From an uncultured Mailhella sp. (lineage in GTDB: Bacteria > Desulfobacterota > Desulfovibrionia > Desulfovibrionales > Desulfovibrionaceae): a stretch of DNA of 35,698 nucleotides. The stretch covers positions 1 through 35,698 of the forward strand of contig NZ_CANRLT010000021.1 of assembly GCF_947631555.1 (NCBI RefSeq). Direction: 5' to 3'. Below, piece after piece: positions 16,680-25,693 of the stretch. Under the pieces are notes generated by a model. That model was not told the origin of the DNA, did no database searches, and saw nothing but the letters and a program-made list of their open reading frames with translations. The position numbers were made by a program, and so were the translations under genes. The stretch's first letter is position 1; each line of letters starts with the position of its first letter.

Positions 16680-17715
16680 GTCCGAATCCGCCGTTATCCG
16701 TTTTCTTTATCAGGGGCTGTCCTCTTCTGAAACCGTGGTCGCAGAGCCGTGGACTCTCCCAGAACTGGACGCCTCGCCGCTGTCACCCGAAGCCAGTGCG
16801 TCCGCATGGACACCCGGCGAACAAAACGGCGTGGTCTGGCTCGAAGAACATCCCATGCCGGGCCTGCCCGCTCCACTCTACGTCACCGGGGCTTGTTCCT
16901 CAACCCTTGACGTGGCGAGATTCCTCGGCGAACGTGACTGCCTCCCTGAATGGGGTTCGGTACTCTCCCTCCGGCAGACAGCCGGGCGCGGGCAGATGCG
17001 CCGAAACTGGGTCTCTCCCCCGGGCAATCTCTACGCTGCCCTGCGCCTCCCGCTGGAAGGGCCGTTCCTGACTTGTGCCGCTGCCCCCGCCATCGGCGCA
17101 CTGCTGGCCGCAGCTCTGAACGCTCTCGGCTTTGCCGTGGCACTCAAATGGCCCAACGACCTCATGGACATTTCTGCGCCCGTCCCTCGCGGCAAAACTC
17201 CACGCAGAAACGACGCCCGCAAGGTAGGCGGCATTCTTCTGGAACAACGAGGAGACATACTCACTGCGGGCATCGGCATAAACGTGGCGAACTGCCCTCC
17301 CGAAACGGCGCTGCGGGACGGCGCGGCCTTCTGTGCAGGAACGCTTGCGCTTCGCGAAACGTCATGGCGCGAAACTTCGGACGCCCCCAGCCTTTCTTTG
17401 CCACAGACTGGAAATATTTTCACATTCTGGTTACAGCTTGCCGCTGCGCTTTTTTCTTGCTATGAAAAAAGGACAAGCCCTGATACATGGTGGCTGCCCC
17501 TTGCAGAGCGGCATCTGGCCTTCCGTGGCTGTCGTTTTGTCCTTTCCGACGCCATCCCGGAAAACGACGCCATATCCAGGTCTCCTTGTGAAGGCATAGT
17601 CGAAAGCATCACGCCTTCGGGCGCGCTTCTTTTAAAAACTGAACACGGATCCGAGAGCTTCCTTGGAGGTTCCCTGCTCCCTGCGAACGGGGATCTCCCT
17701 TCCAACCGGAGTTAA
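16678..17715 (+). CDS. biotin--[carboxylase] ligase without HTH domain
   Basis: This is a second biotin protein ligase of 345 residues, acting in the cytoplasm. There is no helix-turn-helix; about 60 residues of unknown character precede the catalytic core, which begins near PLYVTGACSSTLDVAR. The nucleotide/biotin loop is GRGQMRRNW (about 103-111), followed by KWPNDLMD, RKVGGILLEQ with the conserved lysine, and GIGINV. A BPL_C domain is present at the end (WLPLAERHLAFRGC..., GIVESITPSGALLL). An insertion rich in Arg and Lys lies between KWPND and RKVGG. The start codon overlaps that of the divergent gene and lacks a Shine-Dalgarno sequence, so the real start may be downstream. It is 1 bp from the pyruvate carboxylase gene and likely biotinylates that enzyme. 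Confidence 0.88.
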   Translation: MSESAVIRFLYQGLSSSETVVAEPWTLPELDASPLSPEASASAWTPGEQNGVVWLEEHPMPGLPAPLYVTGACSSTLDVARFLGERDCLPEWGSVLSLRQTAGRGQMRRNWVSPPGNLYAALRLPLEGPFLTCAAAPAIGALLAAALNALGFAVALKWPNDLMDISAPVPRGKTPRRNDARKVGGILLEQRGDILTAGIGINVANCPPETALRDGAAFCAGTLALRETSWRETSDAPSLSLPQTGNIFTFWLQLAAALFSCYEKRTSPDTWWLPLAERHLAFRGCRFVLSDAIPENDAISRSPCEGIVESITPSGALLLKTEHGSESFLGGSLLPANGDLPSNRS

Positions 17716-17716
17716 C

Positions 17717-20700
17717 ATGGCTGCAAAGACAATGGAACAGGTTCAGGCCGAGCTTGCGGGGAAACCCATCCTCGTAGCCAACCGCGGTATTCCCGCCCGG
17801 CGTATCTGCCGCGCCATACGCGAACGCTTCAACGGCATCGCCGTTATGACGGCTACGGATGTTGACAAGACGTCTCCCGCGGCCTCTTCCGCTCAGGAAC
17901 TCATGCTTCTGGGCTCTGACCCCACAGCCTACCTCGACCTTGATCTCATCATCAGCAAGGCCAAGGCCCGCGGCATCGTGGGCATACATCCCGGCTGGGG
18001 ATTCGCCTCTGAAGACGACAGCTTCCCCCGCAAATGCGCCGAGTCCGGCATCGTCTTCATTGGCTCAACCTGCGAATCCATGAACCGCCTGGGCAACAAG
18101 GTGCAGGCCCGCACCCTCGCCACGCAGCTTGGCATTCCGGTCGTGCCCGGTTCCGATGGCGCCGTGGATATTGAAGGCGCGCGCAAGATCATCAAGAATA
18201 TCGGCCTGCCCGTCATGCTCAAGGCCGAAGGCGGCGGCGGCGGGCGAGGCATCTTCGTCATCCGCACCCTGCACGAACTGGAAGACGCCTTTGTAAAGGC
18301 CTCCACCATGGCCGAAGCATCTTTCGGCAACCCCCGCCTCTTTGTCGAGCGCTATCTGGAAAACGTGCGCCACATTGAGATTCAGGTCATCGCCGACATG
18401 TACGGCAACGTCTTCGCCTTTGATGAGCGCGACTGTACCGTGCAGCGCAACCATCAGAAACTCATTGAGATCACGCCTTCGCCCTGGCCGCGCATGACGA
18501 AGGAGCTGCGTGAAAAGCTCAAGGACTACGCCTGCCGGCTGGTCAAGGCCGTCAACTACTACTCTCTGGCCACGGTGGAATTTCTGGTCACGCCGGACGG
18601 CACCCCCTACATGATTGAGGTCAACACCCGCCTTCAGGTAGAGCACGGCATCACGGAAAGCCGCTACAGCATAGACCTTGTGGAGGCACAGATCGCCATC
18701 GCCTTCGGTGCGAAACTGCCGTTCACGGAAGAGAACACCGAGCCGCAGAACTGGGCCATGCAGGTACGCGTCAACTGCGAGGATCCTCAGAAGAACTTCG
18801 CTCCCAACTGCGGCCGCATCACCCGCTACGTCTCCCCCGGCGGTCCCGGCATCCGCATGGACTCCAACCTCTGCGCGGGCTACGACTTCCCCTCTAACTA
18901 CGACTCGGCAGGTTCCCTGCTCATCGCTTTCGGGCGCAGCTGGGATCGTATCCTGGGCATCATGAAGCGCGCCCTGGAAGAATACACCATTTCGGGCATC
19001 AAGACGACGCTGCCTTTCTACAGACACATCCTCGACATCCCGCAGTTCCGAGCCGCAGAGTTCGACACTAACTTCGTGGCCAACACACCGGAGCTCTTCG
19101 ACTATCAGGATCTGGCTCCCGAAGGCGAACGCCTGACCCATCTTGTGGCGGAGATCTCGGCCAAGGGCTATAACCCCTACGTCATGCTCGGAGAATACCG
19201 CAGTTCAGACACGCCCCGCATGCCCGAATTCTCGCCCGTGCTGCCGCGCATCTCCGGGGCTGATCTCTATGCGCCCAGCCCCTACCCGCATACGCGGGAC
19301 GAACTCCTCGCCTTCCTGCGCGATTCCAAAGCCGTACACTTCACGGACACCACGACCCGCGACATGACGCAGTCCAACACGGGCAACCGCTTCCGTCTGG
19401 CGGAAGACGCGCTTGTCGGGCCGTATCTGGATTCCTGCAACTTCTTCTCTCTGGAGAACGGCGGCGGCGCCCACTTCCATGTGGCCATGATGGCCAACAT
19501 GACCTATCCCTTCACCGAAGCGCAGGCATGGAACCGCTTCGCCCCAAAAACGCTCAAGCAGATACTGGTTCGCTCGACCAACGTGCTCGGCTACACGCCC
19601 CAGCCCCGCAATCTCATGAACATCACCGGCGAAATGATCTGCGACAACTATCAGATCATCCGCTGCTTCGACTTCCTCAACGACATGCGCAACATGCGTC
19701 CCATCGCGGAAGTCGTGCTCTCGCGCAAGGACGTTGTGTTTGAGCCGGCACTGTCCATCTCCGTGGCCGATGGTTTCGACGTGGATCACTATCTCGACGT
19801 CACTGCTGCAACCCTTGACATGGTCGGCAAACTTGCCGGCTGCACTCAGAAGGACGCTTCCCGGCTCATCATCCTGGGTCTGAAAGACATGGCCGGCATC
19901 TGCCCGCCTTCGTTCATCAGCCATCTGGTCGCGGCTCTGCGCAAGCGCTGGCCATCGCTGGTACTCCATTACCACCGGCACGCCACGGACGGGCTTTTCG
20001 TTCCTGCTGTGGGAGCGGCGGCCAAGGCGGGCGCGCAGATCGTAGATACCGGCCTCGGCGCAAGCGTACGTACCTACGGACAGGGTGATGTCCTGGCGAC
20101 TGTGGCCTACATGGAAAACGAGCTGGGACTCAAGACCCTCGTCAACAAGGACATGATCGAACAGGCCAACTTCGTGCTCAAGCAGATCATGCCCTACTAC
20201 GACCGCTACTGCACCCCCTACTTCCAGGGAACCGACTATACGGCCGTACGCCACTGTATGCCCGGCGGCGCGACTTCCTCCTCTCAGGAAGGCGCCATGA
20301 AGCAGGGCTACATCCAGCTTCTGCCCTATATGCTGCGTTTCCTGGCGGCCATCCGCAAAATTGTGCGCTATCATGACGTGACCCCAGGTTCCCAGATCAC
20401 CTGGAACACCGCGTTTCTGGCCGTGACCAACGCCTTCAAGCGCGGCGGTGAAAAGGGTGTGCAACATCTGCTCAAGATTGCCGAAAAAGCGGCCGTCACC
20501 CCTGAAGAAGAAGTCGACGATGCACTCAGGGATCAGCGGCTGGAGATCTACCAGGACTGCAATGACGCCTTCCGCAATCTGCTCCTCGGCAAATTCGGAC
20601 GTCTCCCCCTGGGCTTCCCGCCAGACTGGGTGTATGAAAGCGCCTTCGGCAGCGCTGAATACCGCTCCGCCCTCGCCAACAGGACGGAAGACTGCCCCCT

Positions 20701-21418
20701 TGACCACCTCAAGGACGTCAACGTGGAGACTGAGGCAAAAGCCTGCGCCGGCATCCTCAAACAGACGCCGAACGACGAAGAGCTGGTCATGTACCTGAAC
20801 CACCCCGGTGACGCCGTCAAGACCATGAAATTCGTCAAAAGGTTCGGCGACCCCAACCGTCTGCCCCTGCATGTGTGGTTCGAAGGGCTGAGCCTGGGAC
20901 AGGAACTCCAGTTCACGGATTCCAGCGGCAAGCCGCACAAAATGACCATACAGCGCATGACACCCGTCACGGACAGCGGCACGGTGGTGGTGCGCTACAA
21001 CTATGACTCCATGGTGATGACCTGCGAAGTCAAGGTCTCCGAAGCGCACTTGCAGCACAGTGAAGTTCCCATGGCCGACCCGGACAACAAGTACCATGTG
21101 GCCGCGCCCTCCAACGGCGACCTGTGGGTGGTGTATGTGAAGCCCGGCAGCATTGTGAAGGCCGGAGACGAGATCTTCAACATCTCCATTATGAAACAGG
21201 AGAAAGCCGTCCTCGCCCCGGTGGACGGTGTGGTCAAGCGCGTACTCAAGGCTGCCGACTACCAGGCCACCCGCAAGATGGTTCCTGTGCGCGAAGGCGA
21301 ACTCATCGTTGAACTTGCTCCCTGCCCCACGGTGTGCGCGAACCCCGAATGCGGCAAGCCCCTGCCCGCCGGCGCGGCAAACTTCTGCCCGTGGTGCGGA
21401 CACAAAATCAAAAAGTAA
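17717..21418 (+). CDS. pyc: pyruvate carboxylase, single chain, with C-terminal zinc ribbon
   Basis: This biotin enzyme of 1233 residues should carboxylate pyruvate to oxaloacetate. The order is biotin carboxylase (about 15-470, with GGGGGRG at 172-178 and EVNTRLQVEHG), carboxyltransferase (about 535-840, FTDTTTRD, the KDMAG lysine near 724, the H-x-H metal pair, CMPGG), the conserved PYC/OADA region, and a biotinyl domain with SIMKQE, the predicted biotin site being K1160. Key places differ from well-studied enzymes: ANRGEI reads ANRGIP, HTHDT reads HRHAT, and MPGGQ reads MPGGA. A tail beyond the biotinyl domain forms a zinc ribbon (C1207-x4-C1212-x11-C1224-x2-C1227), which ordinary pyruvate carboxylases lack. 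GGAG lies five bases before the ATG. It is co-transcribed with the biotin ligase just upstream. Confidence 0.9.
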   Translation: MAAKTMEQVQAELAGKPILVANRGIPARRICRAIRERFNGIAVMTATDVDKTSPAASSAQELMLLGSDPTAYLDLDLIISKAKARGIVGIHPGWGFASEDDSFPRKCAESGIVFIGSTCESMNRLGNKVQARTLATQLGIPVVPGSDGAVDIEGARKIIKNIGLPVMLKAEGGGGGRGIFVIRTLHELEDAFVKASTMAEASFGNPRLFVERYLENVRHIEIQVIADMYGNVFAFDERDCTVQRNHQKLIEITPSPWPRMTKELREKLKDYACRLVKAVNYYSLATVEFLVTPDGTPYMIEVNTRLQVEHGITESRYSIDLVEAQIAIAFGAKLPFTEENTEPQNWAMQVRVNCEDPQKNFAPNCGRITRYVSPGGPGIRMDSNLCAGYDFPSNYDSAGSLLIAFGRSWDRILGIMKRALEEYTISGIKTTLPFYRHILDIPQFRAAEFDTNFVANTPELFDYQDLAPEGERLTHLVAEISAKGYNPYVMLGEYRSSDTPRMPEFSPVLPRISGADLYAPSPYPHTRDELLAFLRDSKAVHFTDTTTRDMTQSNTGNRFRLAEDALVGPYLDSCNFFSLENGGGAHFHVAMMANMTYPFTEAQAWNRFAPKTLKQILVRSTNVLGYTPQPRNLMNITGEMICDNYQIIRCFDFLNDMRNMRPIAEVVLSRKDVVFEPALSISVADGFDVDHYLDVTAATLDMVGKLAGCTQKDASRLIILGLKDMAGICPPSFISHLVAALRKRWPSLVLHYHRHATDGLFVPAVGAAAKAGAQIVDTGLGASVRTYGQGDVLATVAYMENELGLKTLVNKDMIEQANFVLKQIMPYYDRYCTPYFQGTDYTAVRHCMPGGATSSSQEGAMKQGYIQLLPYMLRFLAAIRKIVRYHDVTPGSQITWNTAFLAVTNAFKRGGEKGVQHLLKIAEKAAVTPEEEVDDALRDQRLEIYQDCNDAFRNLLLGKFGRLPLGFPPDWVYESAFGSAEYRSALANRTEDCPLDHLKDVNVETEAKACAGILKQTPNDEELVMYLNHPGDAVKTMKFVKRFGDPNRLPLHVWFEGLSLGQELQFTDSSGKPHKMTIQRMTPVTDSGTVVVRYNYDSMVMTCEVKVSEAHLQHSEVPMADPDNKYHVAAPSNGDLWVVYVKPGSIVKAGDEIFNISIMKQEKAVLAPVDGVVKRVLKAADYQATRKMVPVREGELIVELAPCPTVCANPECGKPLPAGAANFCPWCGHKIKK

Positions 21419-21442
21419 ACGCCCGCTCTGCGGACAGTATGA

Positions 21443-21475
21443 AAAGGCCGCCTCCTTCTTCGGGAGACGGCCTTT
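21443..21475. terminator. bidirectional terminator between pyc and the exported-protein gene
   Basis: A stem with one mismatch (AAAGGCCG...CTCC with GGAG...CGGCCTTT) lies between convergent stops. It has A residues on one side and T residues on the other, so it can serve both strands. Confidence 0.75.
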
Positions 21476-21525
21476 CTGGTATCAAACAGCAAACTGCCTC
21501 GCGGCAGTGTATTCGGGGCAGTGGC

Positions 21526-22215
21526 TCAAAACAGGGAAAGCGCGTAGAGCACCATATCCAGTACCGAAGTGTAGCGGGTGAAGTCATCGGGAATCTGAAA
21601 AATGGCATCTCCTGATTGCTCCGCCGTAATATTGTCCAACCAGGCGCTGGAGGCGTAAGTTTCTCTGGTCTCGTCCACCAAGACGCGCAGGGGAAGGGGA
21701 GCAAACGCCTCGTTTTCCCAGACTTCCATCGTCACGCGGCGCTGACTGCCCATGAGGGTGAACTGAAAGACACTGCGGCTCCTGTTCGCCGCGTACCCCT
21801 TCCAGCTCCCGCGGCTCAGGGGCGCACGCTCGACTTCTTCGGCGGACATCAATCCCATGCTCTGGGGCATCACCGCCGCCGAAACACTTTTGACAAGCTC
21901 TCGCCAGTCGCGGGCATCTCCGGACACAGGAATGTCCACATAGGCTTTGAGCACCAGGGAAAGAACCGAAAGCCGCTTTGCCTCTTCATCCAAAATAAAG
22001 GAAAATTCACCGGCCCTGCCGAGCTGAACGTCCAGACGGACATAGTGCCCGCTGGCCCTGACCGTTCCGCAGGGCTGCGGGCTTTGTTTCCCCTGCTGAG
22101 AGACGACGTCCGCCCGAAAGTCAGCGCGGACGGCGGCATGAGCGGCGTTCACGGGGGTGAGAATCCAGCAGAACAAAAGCAGGAAGCCCCCCCATACCGG
22201 CAGCAACCGTTTCAT
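21526..22215 (-). CDS. exported protein, DUF4412/LolA-like
   Basis: This 229-residue protein has a Sec signal peptide (KR, hydrophobic stretch to about residue 20, probable cleavage after AHA near 27). The mature part looks like a beta-rich, LolA-like fold. It includes an SFILDEEAKRLSVLS strand pair and the late segment AIFQIPDDFTRY, which resembles the end of DUF4412 proteins. Such proteins sit in the periplasm and may bind lipid or lipoprotein chains, but no function is established here. Its start overlaps the stop of the preceding lipoprotein gene by 4 bp (ATGA), so the two are translationally coupled and probably work together at the cell envelope. Confidence 0.75.
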   Translation of the reverse strand: MKRLLPVWGGFLLLFCWILTPVNAAHAAVRADFRADVVSQQGKQSPQPCGTVRASGHYVRLDVQLGRAGEFSFILDEEAKRLSVLSLVLKAYVDIPVSGDARDWRELVKSVSAAVMPQSMGLMSAEEVERAPLSRGSWKGYAANRSRSVFQFTLMGSQRRVTMEVWENEAFAPLPLRVLVDETRETYASSAWLDNITAEQSGDAIFQIPDDFTRYTSVLDMVLYALSLF

Positions 22216-22697
22216 AACCGGCCCCCTTTGATATCAACCTTGTCCCTGCCGACCACCTGGATCTCGCTCACAGTCTCGGAAATTCCGGCGAAAACATTGC
22301 GCCCCACCAGCCGCCAGCGGTACGCACCGGCAGGATACGCAGGAGCAAAGACAAAACTGAAATTCTTCCCGAACAAATCCGCCCAGATGTCCCGGGAATC
22401 GAATCGTTGCTGTTCCTGAGCCAGGAAGGGACAGCCCAGGCACAATTCATCGTCGACCGGCTGGATCTCCAGGATCAGATAATCCAGATTTCGGGACGCA
22501 CCCGAGATCTGCCCCTGAAAGGTCAGGACGCCGTCCACGGTCATTTCCGCCGAAAGCTCTTCAAAGCCAAAGGCTTCACTGCTGCTGTCCGGTATCGGAT
22601 CGCCTTTGAGCCCACAGCCGGACAGTGCAAAACAGCCAACAAGCACCAGCAGCAATACGAGACGCCCAGCATAGACAAACAAGGATCCTTTCTTCAT
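22212..22697 (-). CDS. lipoprotein with LptM-like start
   Basis: This 161-residue envelope protein has a lipoprotein signal peptide ending in the lipobox LSGC (Cys28). The mature N-terminus CGLKGDPIP resembles the CGLKGPLYFP start of LptM/YifL, a small lipoprotein that helps maturation of the LPS translocon. Here, however, the protein is much longer, with a C-terminal domain containing a C-x2-C pair (ELCLGCPF) and a beta-strand end (GAYRWRLVGRNVFAGIS) like a fibronectin-type fold. The LptM resemblance is limited to the start. GGAGAGG lies before the ATG. It follows mutS on the same strand by about 90 bp and overlaps the next gene by 4 bp. Confidence 0.78.
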   Translation of the reverse strand: MKKGSLFVYAGRLVLLLVLVGCFALSGCGLKGDPIPDSSSEAFGFEELSAEMTVDGVLTFQGQISGASRNLDYLILEIQPVDDELCLGCPFLAQEQQRFDSRDIWADLFGKNFSFVFAPAYPAGAYRWRLVGRNVFAGISETVSEIQVVGRDKVDIKGGRL

Positions 22698-22784
22698 ATA
22701 TCCTCTCCGGTTCCGCTTTCAGGTGGAACCATCAGACATGGTGTTGCCCTTCTTCGACGAGATGTCAAGATGAATGGGGAAACG

Positions 22785-25475
22785 TCATTCGGACTTTGGT
22801 TCTCCCCACAGCATTTTCCAGTCGGCGAGAAGTTTCAGCGCAGACATGGGCGTCATGCTGTCAATGTCCACCGCGTTCAGAGCTTCCAGAATCGGCGCTT
22901 CCTTTGCAGGCGGAGGAGGCGGCGCAGGCTGCGTCTGCCGCGAAACAAGTTCCACTCCCGGCAGAACGGAAACCTCCATCTGAGCCGCACGGGTACGGCT
23001 GCGGGCCTTTTCAAGCTGACCGAGTATCTCCCGCGCCCGCTGTACCACCGAAGCGGGGACACCCGCAAGCCGCGCCACCTCAATGCCGTAACTGCGATCG
23101 GCGGGGCCGGGGATGAGGCGGCGCAGGAACACGATATCATCGTTCCATTCACGGATGGCAATGTTCATATTGTACACGCCGGGTATGCTGTTCGCCAGTG
23201 ACGTGAGCTCATGGTAATGCGTGGCAAAAAGCGTGCGTATGCTGCCTCCGGCCCGTCGCGCAAGCTCCTCAACCACGGCCCAGGCCAGCGCCAGCCCGTC
23301 AAAGGTACTCGTGCCGCGGCCTATCTCGTCGAGTATGACCAGGCTGCGTTTTCCCGACTGACGCAGGATACGGGCCGTCTCCATCATTTCCACCATGAAG
23401 GTGCTCTGCCCCTGAGACAGATTGTCCGAGGCTCCCACTCGGGAAAAGATCCGATCCGTCAGGCCCAGTTCCGCGCTCAAGGCCGGAACAAAGGAACCCA
23501 TCTGGGCCATGATGACGATGAGCGCCGTCTGGCGCAGCACCGTTGATTTTCCGGCCATGTTCGGACCGGTGATGAGGATGAGACGGCGCTTTTCATCCAT
23601 GACAAGATCATTGGGAATGAACGAGGCCCGGCCGATCATGGACTCCACGACAGGGTGTCTTCCCTGCCGTATATCCAGCCCGCAGCCCTCGTTAATGACA
23701 GGCCGCGTCCAGCCGCCCCGGGCCGCTGCTTCCGCCAGCGACTGCCAGTAGTCCAGATGTGCGAGGACGTCGGCCATGAAAACCAGCCGCGGGCGCTCAG
23801 CCGCCACCTTTTCACGGAGCTGCTGATAAAGCCGGTATTCCAGGCTCTTGCGCTTTTCCGAGGCGGTGAGCAGTTTCTCTTCCAGCTCCTTGAGCTGCGG
23901 CGTGGTAAAACGGTCGCTGTTCGCCAGGCTCTGGCGGCGCTGAAAGTGCGCGGGGACAGTGCCAGTCTGCTGAGCGCGGGTCAGCTCGAAATAGTACCCG
24001 AAGACATGGTTGTAGCCCAGCTTCAGCTTGGGCATACTGTTCTTTTCCTGCTCCTCGCGGAGCAGTTCCTGAAGTCTGCTCTCTCCGTGTTCCACCAGAT
24101 CCAGAAGCTCATCCAGTTCCGCATCGTATCCGGCACGAAAAAGCCCGCCGTCAGTGATCTGCACAGGGAGTTCATCGCACAGGGCGCGCTTCAGCAGCGC
24201 GGCGACATCGGCCATCATGTCCCAGCGCCGCACCAGCCGCTGAAGTCCGGCGGGCAGGTCGTCACCCCGGCGCTCTTCCACTGTGGCAAGCTGGCCCGCA
24301 CGGGGCAGAAGCACGGCATCCAGCACTGCGGAGAGCGAACTCAAACTTTCCCGCAGAGCGGCAAAATCGTGCGGCGAACAGCGGTTCAGGGATATTCTCG
24401 TGGACAGGCGCTCCATGTCGTAGACCCGATCCAGCGCCGAGCGCAGCGCCTTTCTGCGGTCATCCCTGTCCTTCAGCAGGGCTACAACATCCTGCGTCAT
24501 GCGTATGGAGTCCTGAAGGCGCCACGGGCAGCGCATACGCTCTTCGAGAAGCCGCCCTCCCATGGGTGTGCGCGTATGATCCATGACGGCCCACAGAGTG
24601 CCGGATCCGCGCTTGCCGTCCAGACGGCGAAAAAGCTCCAGATTGCGTTCCGTCACCTCGTCCAGAATGAGGTAACGCCCTTTTTCCAGAGGTTGAAACG
24701 CGCCGAGCTGAACCGGCGTCTGCATCTGCATCTGCCCGAGGTAGGCGACCAAAGCGCCGCAGGCCTGCATGAGTTCCGGGCTTTTTTCCAGCCCCAGGGC
24801 GGCGGCTTCCTGGACATGCTGCACGGCAAGCACCCGCGCCTCGGCCTGCTTCAGTTCAAAATGGCTGCGGAACGGCACTCGGACGGCCTGCATTTCCGGA
24901 AGCAGTGTCAGGGAAAGAGGCATTTCCCCCCTGTCCGGGATGAGAAGTTCTCTGGGAGCCATCTTCAAGGCCCACTGCTTCAGTTCCTCTTCCCTGGAGG
25001 ACTGAAGACCGGTCCATGCTCCTGTAGACACGTCCAGCCAGGCAAAGCCGCCGGCCTTCCGCTCCTCATTCCAGAACAGTGCTCCAAGATAGGTATGAGC
25101 CTTGGCTTCCAGGTTGGCGTCTTCCAATGCCGTGCCGCTGGTAATCACGCGGGTCACCGCCCGCTTGACCAGCCCCTTGGCCTGCCTGGGATCTTCCATC
25201 TGATCGCAGATGGCCACCTTGTAGCCTTTTTCCACAAGCTGGCTCAGGTAGGCTTCGGCAGCATGCCACGGCACGCCGCACATGGGTACGCCGCCTTCAT
25301 CCCTGCTGCGACTGGTAAGCGCAAGCTGAAGCTCCCGTGCAGCGACTTCGGCATCGTCGAAAAAAAGCTCGTAAAAATCCCCCATGCGGTAGAAAAGCAA
25401 CGCATCGGGATATTCTTTCTTGATCTCCATGTACTGGCGGTACATGGGAGTCAGTTTCGACTGCGTTTCGCTCAT
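22785..25475 (-). CDS. mutS: DNA mismatch repair protein MutS
   Basis: MutS recognises base mismatches and starts repair with MutL. It has 896 residues, near the usual length. The N-terminal mismatch-binding Phe-x-Glu motif is in RMGDFYELFFDDA (about 30-42). Connector, lever and clamp regions follow. The ATPase domain has Walker A GPNMAGKST (about residue 640), Walker B LVILDEIGRGTSTFDG and the ATHYHEL segment. The C-terminal end (MTPMSALKLLADWKM) is typical of MutS. The frame is open upstream to 25577, but the ATG at 25475 gives the standard start of the family (TPMYRQYMEIK). It is separated from the LapA-like gene upstream by a terminator, so it likely has its own promoter. Confidence 0.96.
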   Translation of the reverse strand: MSETQSKLTPMYRQYMEIKKEYPDALLFYRMGDFYELFFDDAEVAARELQLALTSRSRDEGGVPMCGVPWHAAEAYLSQLVEKGYKVAICDQMEDPRQAKGLVKRAVTRVITSGTALEDANLEAKAHTYLGALFWNEERKAGGFAWLDVSTGAWTGLQSSREEELKQWALKMAPRELLIPDRGEMPLSLTLLPEMQAVRVPFRSHFELKQAEARVLAVQHVQEAAALGLEKSPELMQACGALVAYLGQMQMQTPVQLGAFQPLEKGRYLILDEVTERNLELFRRLDGKRGSGTLWAVMDHTRTPMGGRLLEERMRCPWRLQDSIRMTQDVVALLKDRDDRRKALRSALDRVYDMERLSTRISLNRCSPHDFAALRESLSSLSAVLDAVLLPRAGQLATVEERRGDDLPAGLQRLVRRWDMMADVAALLKRALCDELPVQITDGGLFRAGYDAELDELLDLVEHGESRLQELLREEQEKNSMPKLKLGYNHVFGYYFELTRAQQTGTVPAHFQRRQSLANSDRFTTPQLKELEEKLLTASEKRKSLEYRLYQQLREKVAAERPRLVFMADVLAHLDYWQSLAEAAARGGWTRPVINEGCGLDIRQGRHPVVESMIGRASFIPNDLVMDEKRRLILITGPNMAGKSTVLRQTALIVIMAQMGSFVPALSAELGLTDRIFSRVGASDNLSQGQSTFMVEMMETARILRQSGKRSLVILDEIGRGTSTFDGLALAWAVVEELARRAGGSIRTLFATHYHELTSLANSIPGVYNMNIAIREWNDDIVFLRRLIPGPADRSYGIEVARLAGVPASVVQRAREILGQLEKARSRTRAAQMEVSVLPGVELVSRQTQPAPPPPPAKEAPILEALNAVDIDSMTPMSALKLLADWKMLWGEPKSE

Positions 25476-25651
25476 GCTTCCCCAATACGGACACCGAGGG
25501 CGGGACACACCACGCCCGTCAGGCACAGTCCAGTTCCGTCCTTTCCGTCCTTGATGTTTCAATCCACAGCCCCCCATCCGCCGCCTGACTCCGCAACCGA
25601 TGGATAGGGGTCTTACAGACTGCCCTCCCTGAGGGGAGGGCGCACGGAAAA

Positions 25652-25681
25652 AAGCGCACGACTCCGGAGAGTCATGCGCTT
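25652..25681 (-). terminator. intrinsic terminator after the LapA-like gene
   Basis: A 12-bp stem with one mismatch (25652-25664 with 25669-25681) is followed, on the minus strand, by a run of six T (GCGCTTTTTTCC). A second GC hairpin (25622-25641) follows. Together they separate the LapA-like gene from mutS. Confidence 0.85.
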
Positions 25682-25693
25682 GGCAGAACGCTG

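Noticed and set aside
19205-21403. Very long open frame (732 codons) antisense to pyc
   Set aside because: It mirrors the codon bias of pyc, the protein is rich in His, Val, Gly and Asp with no recognisable domain, and pyc is plainly the coding strand.
23655-25607. Long open frame (650 codons) antisense to mutS
   Set aside because: MutS on the other strand is unmistakable; the antisense product has no family features.
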